Shown here one piece after another: positions 1-9,301 of a DNA stretch of 50,309 nucleotides (the stretch's first letter is position 1; every line of letters starts with the position of its first letter). Under the pieces are notes generated by a model. It worked only from the letters and a program-made list of their open reading frames with translations, did not search any database and had not been told where the DNA came from. Source of the DNA: Aureobasidium sp. EXF-3400 (taxonomy: Eukaryota > Ascomycota > Dothideomycetes > Dothideales > Saccotheciaceae). Made by a program: the position numbers and the translations under genes. Location of the stretch: NCBI GenBank assembly GCA_024195585.1, contig SWBL01000358.1, positions 1 through 50,309 on the forward strand. Reading direction: 5' to 3'.

Positions 1-68
1 ACCTGTAAATAACCGAGTAGCTAGATAGTTTTCCCGGCAAGCCACACAGTGGTAAATGGAGTATGATT

Positions 69-105
<37 letters not shown>

Positions 106-402
106 TTGGAGCGACAGGGTCAGACCAGCAACAACAAGCCTAAAGCAGGGTCACCCTATCAAAGTATGTACATGCGCTTGGGAATGAGTGGAAGAGCATC
201 TCAACCATGGAGACATTAGTAGTTCTTGAGCATATTGTATTCGGTACGACCAGAGATAGCATGGTAGGATAGAGTGAAAGGTGTTGGTATATTTTTGAGA
301 TGGGAATATGTAATAGCTATCGACAATGACGGTAAAAGCTTGTGGTCCATCAGGTTCGGAACCAATATTAGATGCCTTACTACCAACATCGCAGTCCTAG
401 AC
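1..402. other. left-edge intergenic stretch
   Basis: No gene recognised. It lies downstream of the P450 gene on the minus strand and probably holds its 3' UTR. The only striking element is a long adenine homopolymer (listed separately). A 64-codon open frame at 274-468 has no family resemblance and overlaps the P450 3' end, so I do not call it. Confidence 0.6.
70..103. repeat. poly(A) homopolymer, 34 nt
   Basis: An uninterrupted run of 34 adenines. It could be a mononucleotide microsatellite or the tail of an old retroposed copy; no element body or target-site duplication is evident on either side. The exact length may be affected by sequencing slippage. Confidence 0.9.
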
Positions 403-2082
403 TCACGATACTTTTGTGAACTTTATCAGACACGTATGCTCCTGGAGGATCGTCAGAACCTTGCTTGATTTTTCACAATGAGATGTACTTACCACTATTT
501 CAGGGACTGTCTCGTCGTAGAACAACTCAAATCGAGATGTAATAGCAGGTGATTTATCCTCAAATCCTGTGGCAATAGAGGTCGTGTACTCTCGATAAAT
601 GGCAACTACCAACGCTGTCATCTCCGCCATGGCCAAGCTGCAATTCATGTCAGCATCATGCGTTAGCTGGTAATGTAGATCTGCGGGATCTTACTGTAGA
701 CCAATGCACATTCGGCCACCACTCGAAAACGCCCAAAACCATCGGTTCATCAATGCCACCTTGTCCGCTTCGTCGAACCATCGGTCTGGATTGAATTTCA
801 GCGGATCCTCGAAGACATCGGCGTTGCGGTGTAGAGAATAAGGCGACATGTTGACGACAGTGCGTGCAGGAATCTTATAGCCATCGATAGTGCAGTCAGT
901 AGACAACGAGCGAGGCTCTGATGCAGGCAGTGGAGCGTAGATTCTGAGTGTCTCTCGAATGACTGCATCGAGGTATGGTAGTTTATCAATGACATCGAGC
1001 CTAGGCGTACCATCTTCGAATGCATCTTGAGGCAATGCGCGAACTTCATCGGCTAGTCGCTGCTGTATCTGCGCATTCTGCGGCCGCGACAGTGCCCAGA
1101 TCAAGAACATCAGACTGTCTGCTGTTGTATCGATACCAGCAAGCAAGTGGTCTGCACATTCGGATGCAATGTCAAGAGAGCCGAGAGCAGGATGGCCGGA
1201 TCCTTTGATGCTCTCATGCGATTTCCAAAGCCGTGAGATGATAGTTGGTTCCGTGGTCAATGTATCGGACTTGGTTTCTGCCGCGCTTTGGAAGCGGTGG
1301 AATGCGTCTAGTGCATGCTTGCGGATACCAGTGTAGGTAGTAGGCTTCTTCATTGGGATCAATGGCTCGAGTATACGCTCCATGAGACCACTACGTGTGT
1401 ACATCCACTTTGTCAATGTTGGTAGATGTACAGCAAACCAGCTGAGGTAGCGACGAGTCGGGTTGATTATGTCGTTGAGCAAAGCACGGTCTTGGGCATT
1501 CCCTTGCAGTGCAGAAGTGCCACCGTAGGAGGGTCCGTACAGGAAATGTGTAATGGCATCGATGGAGAAGTAATGGAGACTGCTAAAGATCTCATGTGGC
1601 CGATCGCCTTGTGCCTCAATCAATGCCATGTAATGAGAAACTTTGTCCTGCACCATACGTGCAGCCGGTCCTTTGAGCATCAAAGACTTGGAGTAAGCAT
1701 TGGCAACCAGTTTCTTGCGTTCGCTGTGCTCTTTGACAGAGCTGAAAGTGAAGAGATTCTGCTTGCCGTATGCGTCAAACATCCGGTAGAACCACGTTCT
1801 CTCGAAACCGCTCCCGGCACCATAGATAGTGCGAAGAGCATTCAAGCTGTTGCAATGAACCTCATCAGGGCCGATGCGCACAATTGGACCGTATTTTTGA
1901 TGGAGAGCATGGATAGTTCTTGTCCTGGTTCCTTTGTAATCCTCCAGAGCCAGGCGCCATTTGGTTAAAGCGAAAGCTGTTGGTCCAGGGATCTTGCTTT
2001 TGGGATTCAGGTATAGAGGTTCAATGATCAAATGATATGCTGCTGCTACCAGAAGGGCAAAGAAGACCAGGAGAGTTATCAT
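403..2082 (-). CDS. cytochrome P450 monooxygenase (microsomal)
   Basis: Heme-thiolate monooxygenase, probably ER-anchored. Spliced model of three exons (2082-695, 637-493, 441-403), 523 aa. The N-terminal hydrophobic anchor (residues 2-20) is followed by a proline hinge near 31-34. The I-helix AGIDTT is at 315-320, the K-helix ExxR at 377-380, the PERW-type motif at 430-435 and the heme loop FSSGGRMCIG at 452-461 with Cys459 as iron ligand. The first intron (57 nt) interrupts the gene just after the heme loop, so the unspliced frame appears to stop there. The second (51 nt) is a multiple of three with no stop. A CGG-N5-CCG site lies about 220 bp upstream. First gene of the cluster; the substrate cannot be told. 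Confidence 0.9.
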
Positions 2083-2752
2083 CTTTCGGTGTATGTAATA
2101 ATGGACGATTGCCGCGGAAAGAGATCAAATTTTGATTAATAGATGAGTTGAATTCATCAACGAAACTCCGACAGATCTGGTAACAACCCATTTATGATGT
2201 TTACTCATGACACATCTCCAGCGTGTCTCTTGTGGGTAGCTGGGTTCCGTTCACCTAGGAGAGATAAACTTACCCCGCAGACACGCGAGTCTTTCCGATC
2301 GGAGTGTCCGACAAGGCCAAGATTGCCGACGAGTTACAGTACGCTCATTGCACAAACATCCTTCTGGCGATCGTCAGGCCTAGATACATGCACTTTGGTA
2401 TAGAGCCTCACAGAAGTAGCATGAGGGAGGAAATGTGGTGATAGAAAGATACAGGAAGGAGATTGTTCAGTTGCGATGTCGTGTTCTCCGCGGCTTTTCG
2501 TCGGCTCGGATTTCTCAAAGTGCAACTCCACCTCTCTTCGCACCTGCTTCATGGCAATTGACGGAAAGTAAGAATACCCTATGATAAGGCCAACTGTCTC
2601 TGAAGCCAGCGAGTTGCCGAGATCGATCATCTCGTCGCAGCTTCCTCCGCTGCCCGTCTAGATCTCGACAGTTATCAGCGCGACGGACCACTCTACATAA
2701 GAGTGATGGTCTTGGCAGTACTAACAGATGGCATGCATCAATTTACAAATTC
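2083..2752. other. intergenic region, P450 promoter / SDR 3' side
   Basis: About 670 bp without a credible gene. It contains the upstream region of the P450 on the minus strand, including a CGG-N5-CCG palindrome at 2300-2310, and the 3' flank of the SDR. Short open frames at 2194-2403 and 2334-2630 overlap each other on opposite strands and show no family features. Confidence 0.6.
2300..2310. promoter_or_regulatory. putative Zn2Cys6 operator CGG-N5-CCG (site 1)
   Basis: Palindrome with spacer AGTGT and flanks giving TCGG...CCGACA, about 218 bp upstream of the P450 start codon at 2082. It matches the six other copies in this cluster. Binding by the regulator at 9302-11628 is inference. Confidence 0.6.
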
Positions 2753-3901
2753 TCACTCTTGCCCATTTGCGACGAGGACGCGGCCTCCATCAACACAGAT
2801 AGAAACCCCGTCGATATATGCCTGTTGATGTGTCAGCACATTGTGTCTATGAGGCAAAAACCAGGCATGGCTCGGAGCAGGAGAGTTCAACGTACACCAG
2901 CTCGACTGGCGAGATAAATGACCGTCCCAGCGATGTCTTCCTCGTTTCCAGCCCGTCTAGCCGGAACGCGATCAAAAAGAGAGCTAAACATGTTACCGGC
3001 TTCGCCAACCGGATTCATCTTGCTCGGGACGACTATTGCTTCAATTAGGTTGACGATTCTTCATGGAGCAGAAACTGTGAGACTTACATCCTGGGTTGAT
3101 ACTAACGACTCGAACATAAAATCGACTGAACTTGGCGGCCAGCAATTTGACGAGATGATCTGTTGCAGCTTTACTCGTGGCGTAGCTGGTCAAGTCTATG
3201 TTCGTTGCATTATGCATACTCGCGCAAGAGCTTGTCAACACGATAGCTCCGCGACCATCCTCTCTGCCCAGTCTTCCGTCGGCCATGGTGACTTGTGAAG
3301 CTGCGGTCAAGAGTGGAAGCATTGCTACAGACAAGAAGTAATGAGCGGTCGTGTTTACAGAGAACGTATCGGCCCAGTCGGAATGCCGTGACGACCACAT
3401 GGACGCCTGCAGCTCAGACAATGGGGCCGAAAGAACATTGCAAGCAACTGGAGGATCTCTTCGTATGCCAGCGTTCGAGACCAGAACATCAAGATGGCTT
3501 TCTCGGCTGGAGATTGTCGCTGCCAGCTCTGCTATAGAATCCTTTTTACTGACGTCGCAGGCAAACCTAGAAAATGTATGTCAGCAACTGAGTCGAGATA
3601 TGAGAGACGTTTCTGCTTGCCCAATCGCTGAGCCACCTGTAGGACGTCCAATCTCATTGAGTTCCGATACTTTTTCCTCAATTGGTTCACTCGGTAAAGC
3701 GACCACGTACACCTTCGCACCATTTGTTACAAGTCCCTGGCAGATAGTGGTCAGTATCAGGATCTCGCCCTTTCGATAACACACGAGATTGGGACACCAT
3801 CATACCTTGCTTATCATGAAGCCTAGACCACTGGTCCCTCCTGTGACAAGGGCGATGTAGCCTTTCACTCCGAACAGTCTTTCAATGCTGAGCGTTGACA
3901 T
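2753..3901 (-). CDS. short-chain dehydrogenase/reductase (SDR)
   Basis: NAD(P)-dependent oxidoreductase. Five exons (3901-3806, 3736-3609, 3566-3088, 3032-2896, 2821-2753) give 302 aa. The Rossmann motif TGGTSGLG is near the N terminus (about 20-27). An SNAG-type motif follows the acidic loop, then a serine-rich SSC strand and the catalytic Y-x3-K in the context SYATSK. The protein ends in the usual SDR pattern (YIDGVSICVDGG) reached only after splicing. The second intron (42 nt, donor GTCTCT) is the least certain junction. It is divergent from the permease at 4357 and shares its promoter and one CGG-N5-CCG site. It is likely to act on an alcohol or ketone of the cluster pathway; the substrate is unknown. 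Confidence 0.82.
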
Positions 3902-4356
3902 GATATTGTGGATGATCAGTGCTCAGAGCTCGCTCGTTGTTCACTATAAATACCAGACTGTGCTAATCACGCAACGTCGCAGACTGCGCATGTAGATTTC
4001 AGCATCTGTGAGTACGGCAGAACTCGAAGCCAATGTCAGCCTATTTTATTGAATCTTGGTTGGTTGGGTTTTGTCGGAAGCCCCGAAAGGCCCCACTGGT
4101 CGTGATAGTCTCAGACCTTTACCCCGCGATCCTCTATCATCGATAGAGTTCTTATCTCACAACTATGATATCCGTCGGATACAGCTCTGGTGGCTTGTTG
4201 TACCACAGTACTCCGTACTGTTGCTCAAGGATATCAATGCCCAGGGCCTCCTCCACTGAGATTGGGATCTAGTATGTGAGGTTTTTGATGCCCTTGAATT
4301 CACAAGCACAAACAATCTCCCAGCAGCCAATCTCTGGCAAGATATTCAACACGAAA
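3902..4356. other. divergent promoter, SDR / permease
   Basis: 455 bp between the start codons of the SDR (minus) and the permease (plus). It holds one CGG-N5-CCG site at 4075-4085. In-frame upstream ATGs for the permease at 4276 and 4288 lie within it, so the permease could be up to 27 residues longer. Confidence 0.7.
4075..4085. promoter_or_regulatory. putative Zn2Cys6 operator CGG-N5-CCG (site 2)
   Basis: Spacer AAGCC, flanks TCGG...CCGAAA. It is 174 bp upstream of the SDR start and about 272 bp upstream of the permease start, so it is placed to serve both divergent genes. Confidence 0.6.
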
Positions 4357-6184
4357 ATGGAGAAGTCAAAGCAAGAAGCCTCAACGGAGACTAGTCCGGT
4401 GTCTAAGAGCGATGAAGATGTCGCTCAGGGTTCCGTCGCAGACATCACCTCTGGGTCGCAACACTTGCATCGAAGTCTTCGTGGCGGCGAAGTTCAGCTG
4501 TTTGCCATCGGCGGAGCGATTGGTACCTGTACGTTGGCCCTATGAGAAGTGAGCTCGGCTTGATGAGAGAATGGCTGACTGTTTCCGAAGCTCTTTACGT
4601 CCAGATGGGATCTTCGCTTCCCAAAGGCGGCCCTGCTGGACTCTTCATCGCCTTCCTCATCTGGGCATGGGTGATGTGGGCTGTCAATGAGTGCTTTGCC
4701 GAGATGGTGTCCTACCTTCCGGTCCCATCACCTTTCGTCCGTTTCGGCAGTGAATGGGTAGACGGCGCCCTCGGTTTCGCCATGGCTTGGAACTTCTTCC
4801 TGAACATGGCAATTCTGGTACCATTTGAGATTGTGGCCGTGAATATCATGATCACTTTCTGGACGGATCGAGTTCCTGTCGAGGCTATCATCGTGCTGAT
4901 GATTGTTCTCTACGCTTTCCTGAACACGATCACAGTGCGTTACTTTGGCATCTCCGAGTTTTACATGTCCATCTTCAAGGTGTTCCTGATGATCGGGCTG
5001 TTCTTCTTCACGTTCGTCACCATGGTAGGCGGCAATCCTCTACACGATGCGTACGGCTTCAGGTACTGGCGAGTTCCAGGCCCTTTCGTCGAACACTTGG
5101 AGCCTGATGGGACTGGCAAGTTCTTGGGTATCCTCTCGTGCCTATATCAAGCAAGTTTCTCGTGAGTATCCATGATGTCTCTGTTGCGTCTCTCCTGTTC
5201 ATTAGCTAACGATCGACAGTATCACTGGACCAGAGTATATATCGATGGTAGCAGCAGAAACCGAGAACCCACGCAAGATACTACCCCCAGCCTTCAGATC
5301 GTTCATCTGGCGCCTTCTTGTGTTCTTTGTCGGTTCGGCGTTATGTATGGGAATTGTCATTCCTTCCAATGATCCGACTCTCTTGGCGATACTCGATGGT
5401 GAGATAGGAGGTAGTGGTACAGGCGCTGCATCGTAAGTGCCCATTCGTTCATCTGATTACAAGAAGACATCCTGACCATGAACATAGCCCTTACATTATC
5501 GCTATGCAGAGGCTCAAGATATCTGGACTGCCTCATCTCGTCAATGCCCTGATCATTACGTCTATCCTGAGTGCCGGTAACGGTCTTCTATACTCAGCGA
5601 CTCGTACACTGCACGGCATGTCGCTCGAAGGCCATGCTCCAAAACTCTTCTCATATTGCACGAAGAAGGGTGTTCCACTATGGGCTCTCTGCTTCTCGTT
5701 GTGTTTCTGCCTTCTGGCCTTCCTTCAGGTGAAGAGTTCTTCAGTGGTAGTCTTGAACTACCTCGTTGATCTCGTCACCTGTTGTCAGATGCTCAACTAT
5801 GGCTTCACAGCATTAGCATACCGACACTTCTACTCAGCGCTGAAGGAACAAGGAATATCCAGAGACACACTACCTTACAAAGGAAAGTTTCAGCCATATA
5901 CATCCTATCTGGCCATGGGAGGCACTCTCTTCATGCTTCTAGCAGGAGGGTACGACGTGTTCCTCAAGGGCCGATGGAGCGTAATGTGGTTCATGCTTGA
6001 TTATGCGATGATTGGCTTCTTCATCGTAGCGTATATTTTCTGGAAGGTTGTGTTCAAGAGTAAGTATGTCAGACCTGGAACTGCTGATCTGAGTCTGGGC
6101 GGACTGAAGGAAGAGATCGACAATTACGAAGCGATGTTTGTTCCACGAAAGTCTGGCAGGGTTGAAAGAATGCTTTTCGAGTAG
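4357..6184 (+). CDS. YAT-family amino-acid permease
   Basis: Plasma-membrane proton symporter of the APC/YAT family, expected to import an amino acid or related amine. Four exons (4357-4528, 4591-5161, 5220-5432, 5488-6184), 550 aa, the normal size. After a hydrophilic N-terminal tail the family signature GGAIGTSLYVQMG spans the first intron and opens TM1. About twelve hydrophobic segments follow, with the conserved SITGPEY and AAETENPR segment in the middle third, which is read only after removal of intron 2. Introns are 55-62 nt with clear GT/AG and a visible branch point (GCTAAC before exon 3). Start at 4357 is preferred; 4276 is possible. It is divergent from the SDR and convergent with the RidA gene. 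It implies that the pathway substrate, or a precursor, carries an amino group. Confidence 0.9.
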
Positions 6185-6527
6185 TGAAGGCTGGCTGGTA
6201 CATTGTTGCAATGCGAAGAACTGTGAGTTCGAGATATGATACGTCCTTTTCAATGCAAATATTGTTTCGTACAAAGACCATTTTCTACAATTCGTACAGA
6301 CTCAGGCTGGTAATATCGCGTCGAATAAAGGCAGCGTTTGTACCGTCTATTGATCGTTAGGCCTGAGAATTAAGGATAAGTTGCGAGCTACTGTGCGAGA
6401 AATGGCGGACAGCGGAGAACGAGGAGTACGCCTTATTGCACGGGTCATCAGAGTCACTCGGTCTGGGCAGAGATGGATACGCTGTAACTTTCATACAGTT
6501 CCATCTTTTCTTCTGACTCTTTCTCGA
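6185..6527. other. convergent intergenic region
   Basis: 343 bp between the 3' ends of the permease and the RidA-like gene; 3' UTRs only. No operator-like palindrome was seen here. The 170-codon plus-strand frame starting at 6381 is antisense to the RidA gene. Confidence 0.6.
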
Positions 6528-6968
6528 TCATTCCGGCACCACTGCCACTCCCTTGACCTCCACCACAAATCGTGTGTCCGGCAAGTCCTTCACGCCAACC
6601 GTAGCTCTAGCCGGCGCTACCATTCGACTCTTGAACACCGTGTTCCAAATCTCATTCATGCCTGCATAGTCTCGCTCCATCTCAGTGAGATACACCACGG
6701 CATCAATCAAGTTATGTACATCTCCTTTCCCTCCAGAGGCCCCTTTGATGATTTCGTCGATCGTCTTGAGGATTGTCGTTGTCTGCTGTCGAACATCAGG
6801 CACTTTGCCTTCTTCAATGCCCATTACGGTGCCGTCAGGGAGTATGCTGGCAATACCAGCAATGTAGATTGTACGACTGCCGCTTGGCACTGATCGTGCT
6901 TGAGGAAAGCGAGTGAGTCCTTCTGGGGCATCTGGATCTAACAGGAAGCCTTGTCCGTTGGGTGACAT
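6528..6968 (-). CDS. RidA / YjgF-YER057c-UK114 family imine or enamine deaminase
   Basis: Single-exon protein of 146 aa, typical of the family (about 130-150 aa). These proteins hydrolyse reactive 2-imino/enamino acids to 2-keto acids plus ammonia; relatives include 2-aminomuconate deaminase. Visible features: the IYIAG-G core strand near residue 35, the long helix that packs the trimer (about 60-80), and the conserved PARATVGV segment near 118-125 with the substrate-binding arginine. It is divergent from the CYP504-type P450 with two CGG-N5-CCG sites in the shared promoter. With the permease it points to a nitrogen-containing substrate. Whether it is a dedicated pathway deaminase or a protector against imine by-products cannot be told. 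Confidence 0.88.
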   Translation of the reverse strand: MSPNGQGFLLDPDAPEGLTRFPQARSVPSGSRTIYIAGIASILPDGTVMGIEEGKVPDVRQQTTTILKTIDEIIKGASGGKGDVHNLIDAVVYLTEMERDYAGMNEIWNTVFKSRMVAPARATVGVKDLPDTRFVVEVKGVAVVPE

Positions 6969-7122
6969 TGTAACTATGGTAGAAGTTGAGTATGATAAGA
7001 AGATAGACGATAGTTTGTATTAATGAACAGCAATACTCTGCTGAAGTCAACACAGATCTGAATTTAAGTAAATTCCTATCATTGCTTCGTGCAGTCCTCT
7101 TTGCAGTGTGCCAAAACTGTGT

Positions 7123-7133
7123 CGGCAGGTCCG
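7123..7133. promoter_or_regulatory. putative Zn2Cys6 operator CGG-N5-CCG (site 3)
   Basis: Spacer CAGGT inside a perfect 6-bp inverted repeat, TGTCGG...CCGACA, the best palindrome of the set. It lies 155 bp upstream of the RidA start and about 258 bp upstream of the P450 start. Confidence 0.65.
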
Positions 7134-7235
7134 ACACGCCGTGTCAGGCAGAACGCCACATCCCCGAACTTCCTTCCTTCCCCATGCAAGATAACTCGAT
7201 ACGATAAGACGGAATCTCTGCTCAACCTTGATCTT

Positions 7236-7246
7236 CGGACTTTCCG
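7236..7246. promoter_or_regulatory. putative Zn2Cys6 operator CGG-N5-CCG (site 4)
   Basis: Spacer ACTTT, flanks TTCGG...CCGCT (the 3' flank departs from the CCGA of the other copies). It lies about 145 bp upstream of the CYP504-type P450 start. Confidence 0.5.
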
Positions 7247-7390
7247 CTTGGCTTGCCGATATTCCTCATGCTTCTCAGGATTCGACAGGCTTCTTTCGAT
7301 TAGCATGTCCCACTAACTTGTGCGACACAATCATATATTAGGGACCGACTCTGTTCTTACAGTAGTTTGACTGTGTTCAAATAGATCAAA

Positions 7391-9110
7391 ATGCAATCAT
7401 TTCAATCTCTATATTCGGAGGTCTTTCGCGCCAACAGCGCATACATCATCGGTGTGATCGTCGTTGGCTTGGTGGCATTACTCATCTCTGTACGTCTACC
7501 AGGCTTTGTTAAAACCATACCGCAGACTGATACGATCCAAGTGGGCATATGGCACAGATATCAAACGTATCAAGGGCATACCCGAAGCTCCGGGAGCGTT
7601 ACCTGTATTCGGTCATCTGCTGAAACTTGGAGAAGACCACGCTTCGTCGTGTGAGAAGTGGTGGCGCCAAAACAACGAGCCAGTTTTCCAGATCAAATTG
7701 GGTAATACGCGAGCCGTGGTATTCAACTCGTTCGAAGCCTGCCGCGACATCTTGGTTAAACACCACAACGCAGTGATAGATCGTCCCAAGCTTTATACTT
7801 TCCATGGAGTCATCAGCAGTACACAAGGCTTCACGATAGGGAGCAGCCCTTGGGATTCTAGTTGCAAGAACAAGCGCAAGGCAGCTGGAACCGCTCTTTC
7901 CAGACCAGCGATGCGCAACTACCATCCCATGTTTGACCTGGAGAGCTTCTGTATTGTGAGGGATATGCACAAAGACAGCAACTTTTCAGATCCCTCTGTG
8001 GAAATCAGCATCAGACCTTACATCCAACGATATGCCCTCAACACGACCCTGACGCTTTGTTATGGAATTCGCATGGACGATACATACGACGATCTTCTTC
8101 GTGAGATCTTACATGTAGGGTCGGCCATATCTCTTTTACGAAGTGCGTCGGAGAACATGCAGGACTACGTGCCAGCACTTCGATATCTTCCAAACAACGA
8201 GAAGGACGCCCGTTCCAAAGATCTCCGGTCTCGTCGCGACGCATACCTCAATCTTCTACTCGACAAAGTGCGTGAGATGATCAAGAACGGTACTGATAAG
8301 CCGTGCATCAGCGCAGCTATCTTGAAGGATGAGGAAACCAAATTGACCGGAGTTGAGGTATCTTCAATCTGCCTATCACTGGTCAGTGGTGGATTCGAAA
8401 CCATCCCCGGAACCTTGACCTCATGCTTAGGATCACTCTGCACACCGGAGGGACAGATTTTCCAGGAACGCGCTTTTGCCGACATCAAGCGTCACTACCC
8501 GGATATTCGTGATGCTTGGCAGAACAGCTTCCAGGAAGAGAAGGTACCATACCTCAAGGCCATTATCCAGGAAGCGGGTCGATATTACACTGTGAGCTCT
8601 ATGAGTCTGCCACGCCGGACTGTGACCGAGGTGAATTGGAACGGCGCCATCATTCCACCCAAAACGATGATTCTTGTGAATGCCCAAGCTGGCAACCACG
8701 ACGTGGACCACTTCGGCCCTGATGCAGGTACCTTCAATCCTGAGCGCTGGCTCGAGCCTATCACAAAGGAGAATGACATGGGTCCTTTCCAGGAGAGAGT
8801 CCTCACATCTCAAGCTCATTTGTCGTTTGGTGCTGGCACTCGCGCTTGCAGCGGTCAATTGATCGCGACGCGTCTGCTATATGCAGCTCTCATCCGCATT
8901 CTGTCTTCTTACCATATTGTTGCGTCTGAGTCTGAGCCTCCGAACACAGACTACGTGGACTACAATCAGTTCAAGACTGCACTGGTCGCTATACCACGGG
9001 ACTTCAAAGTTAGACTTATCCCGCGCGATAAAGTGGCCATGGAGGAATGCATGCAATCGGCATATGAACGAACGAAGGAGCACTACAAAGAGCATGTCAA
9101 GTCTGTGTGA
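7391..9110 (+). CDS. CYP504-type cytochrome P450 (phenylacetate hydroxylase-like)
   Basis: Two exons (7391-7489, 7542-9110), 555 aa. Exon 1 encodes the membrane anchor (residues 18-33); the 52-nt intron leads into the proline-rich hinge. The text strongly recalls the fungal CYP504 family (PhacA/PhacB, ring hydroxylation of phenylacetate or 3-hydroxyphenylacetate towards homogentisate): VIDRPKLYTFHGVISSTQG, the SCKNKRKAAGTAL segment, ALNTTLTLCYGIRMD and SGGFETIPGTL in the I-helix region. ExxR is at 377-380 and the heme loop FGAGTRACSG carries Cys469. No homogentisate dioxygenase, isomerase or fumarylacetoacetase gene is in the window, so the enzyme may serve a different aromatic acid. It is under two CGG-N5-CCG sites. 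The family assignment is from memory of conserved blocks; substrate is inference. Confidence 0.88.
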
Positions 9111-9301
9111 TAGGTAGTCTTATCGATTTTTGCTATTAGTCATCAACTGCGGCGCGATGCAGGAGTGCGGGGTTGCCATTTCAGGGTCCTTTGAATTGGT
9201 GAGGTGTTTGCACTCGAGAGATAAGCAGACACAAGCATCAGATACTTGGTCAGGAACAATAAATATAAAGACCGAATCCACAATGACTGCTCATCATTAA
9301 C

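Larger units (their letters stand above)
6969..7390. other. divergent promoter, RidA-like / CYP504-like
   Basis: 422 bp between two start codons. It contains two CGG-N5-CCG palindromes (7123-7133 and 7236-7246), the only divergent promoter in the cluster with two. No gene seen. Confidence 0.7.

Noticed and set aside
1426..1968. 180-codon open frame on the plus strand
   Set aside because: Entirely antisense to the P450 exon 1, with no family features; a shadow frame.
7464..7541. Methionine start of the long CYP504 frame at 7464
   Set aside because: The first 26 codons lie across the end of exon 1 and inside the intron; the spliced start at 7391 gives a proper membrane anchor.
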